In this document: piece by piece, positions 12,874 to 13,657 of the stretch
Numbering within the stretch: position 1 is the first letter of the stretch
How the letters are laid out: the number at the start of each line of letters is the position of its first letter
Assembly (NCBI GenBank): GCA_027295475.1
Contig: JAPUKV010000043.1
Coordinates: 1 to 13,657, forward strand
Reading direction: 5' to 3'
Length of the DNA: 13,657 nt
Source: Pseudomonadota bacterium
GTDB taxonomy: Bacteria > Pseudomonadota > Gammaproteobacteria > Woeseiales > Woeseiaceae
Notes under the pieces: model-generated
Told to the model about the DNA's origin: nothing
What the model saw: only the letters and a program-made list of their open reading frames with translations
The model's database searches: none
Program-made: the position numbers and the translations under genes

Positions 12874-12890
12874 CGGTTGGACGACAACCG
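12874..12890. terminator. Small hairpin between the TPR-like gene and the FadJ-like gene
   Basis: CGGTTG-GACGA-CAACCG forms a 6-bp stem just past the stop codon at 12902. No T-run follows, so it is a weak terminator candidate. Confidence 0.3.
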
Positions 12891-12901
12891 TCGCCGCGAG
12901 A

Positions 12902-13657
12902 TTAACGCCAGAACTGGTTAAGCGGATCGATGGGTTCCAGACTGAGCGCCTGTCGCTCGACGTTGATGTGGTCGACCATGACAGCCTCGGCGGCAACGAA
13001 GCGCGGATCATCGCGCAGCGGCTCAAACATCAGTGTCGTTGTCGCGATCGGCGCGTAACCTCGGTAGCCGCGATCAATTGCCTTCTCCAGCTGGGTTATG
13101 GCCTCGTCGTATTCTCCGGCGAGTGCCAGGTACTTCGCGTTCTCGACCATGAATACCCAATTATCGACGCCCTGATCTGACAGCTTCGACTGTGCATTTT
13201 TCACCAGCAGTAGCGCGTCGTCAAAGCGTTCCGTATTGCCTGTGCGGGAGTAAGCCAGCGCGACTTCTGCCATCAAGCCATAGCCAAACTCATTCTGAGG
13301 ATGATCGGCGGCAAACGCGCCCAAACTGGTCCAGCGCTCCTCAAGGTAGTCGATCAGCTCCTGGCTGCGCTCGGCCCGGTTGTAGAGAGCGAACAAACTC
13401 CCTGGATAACCTTCCCTGGACATTTTCAATGCAAGCTCGAATGCTTCGTCGCGACGGCCCAGCAGATCCAACGCTTCAACCTGCAAGTCATCCACGCCTT
13501 CTTCGGCTATTCGTTCAGGCTGCAGGGTCTGCAGCAACCCAACAGTGAACCAAAATTGCATTACCTCGTCTGTTGGTGCGAGCTGATACGCCTGCTCAGC
13601 CAGGCGAAAACCTTCGGCAGCCCTGCCATAGTAGAAGTGGTGCATGGCATCAGTCAC
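12902..13657 (-). CDS. Tetratricopeptide-like protein, C-terminal part, cut by the right window edge
   Basis: The reading frame is open to the edge (at least 251 residues), so the GTG at 13657 need not be the real start. The visible part consists of repeated helix pairs with TPR spacing: AAEGFRLAEQAYQLAPTDEV, VEALDLLGRRDEAFELALKM, AEVALAYSRTGNTERFDDAL and AKYLALAGEYDEAITQLEKAIDRG. The ending, with MFEPLRDDPRF and a basic-amphipathic tail, is common at the C-terminus of long signalling proteins that combine an adenylate cyclase or CadC-like DNA-binding head with TPR repeats. The head domain is outside the window, so the overall function cannot be stated. Confidence 0.75.
   Translation of the reverse strand: MTDAMHHFYYGRAAEGFRLAEQAYQLAPTDEVMQFWFTVGLLQTLQPERIAEEGVDDLQVEALDLLGRRDEAFELALKMSREGYPGSLFALYNRAERSQELIDYLEERWTSLGAFAADHPQNEFGYGLMAEVALAYSRTGNTERFDDALLLVKNAQSKLSDQGVDNWVFMVENAKYLALAGEYDEAITQLEKAIDRGYRGYAPIATTTLMFEPLRDDPRFVAAEAVMVDHINVERQALSLEPIDPLNQFWR

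Overview
The window looks like a piece of a gammaproteobacterial chromosome. The protein set fits this: a PA0069-type radical SAM protein, an MscS channel, a FadJ-like beta-oxidation enzyme, a class II sirtuin and a rhomboid protease. E. coli-type CTGT-N8-ACAG LexA boxes support it too. The species cannot be named from this sequence; a marine lineage such as Woeseiales or Chromatiales is a guess.

Layout. At 1-588 (minus) is the N-terminal part of a radical SAM gene. At 617-2749 is a complete IS1595-family (ISXO2-like) insertion sequence flanked by the 8-bp duplication ATGGATAT. It carries a transposase, two tiny translationally chained ORFs and one further tiny ORF on the plus strand. On the minus strand it carries a Cas2-like (SinR-type) small protein, a small membrane protein and a basic peptide. 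At 2842-4277 are a glycine-zipper lipoprotein (minus) and a CDF cation-efflux protein (plus). At 4282-4347 is a large palindrome acting as a two-way terminator. At 4353-6126 (minus) are an MscS channel and an EamA/DMT permease. A palindrome-rich spacer follows, then a minus-strand set of an MRJP/yellow-like protein, a rhomboid protease and a sirtuin (6380-9276). At 9315-10747 (plus) are a secreted SRPBCC protein and an overlapping MBL-fold hydrolase. At 10730-12820 (minus) is a fused enoyl-CoA hydratase/3-hydroxyacyl-CoA dehydrogenase, followed by a truncated TPR-like gene running off the right edge.

The most interesting part is the insertion sequence. Each inverted repeat contains a full LexA-type SOS box (642-657 and 2709-2724), placed over the -10 of an inward promoter and next to the -35 of an outward one. 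If the element and one duplication are removed, the target site reads CTGT-ATGGATAT-ACAG. This is itself a perfect SOS box, sitting about 20 bp upstream of the radical SAM start codon. The 8-bp duplication is exactly the N8 core of that operator. The element therefore appears to have landed precisely in a LexA operator while bringing LexA operators of its own. I infer an SOS-box-homing, SOS-regulated mobile element that may replace the promoter and LexA control it disrupts.

The rest is ordinary chromosomal content, with a few translationally coupled pairs (sirtuin/rhomboid, SRPBCC/MBL).
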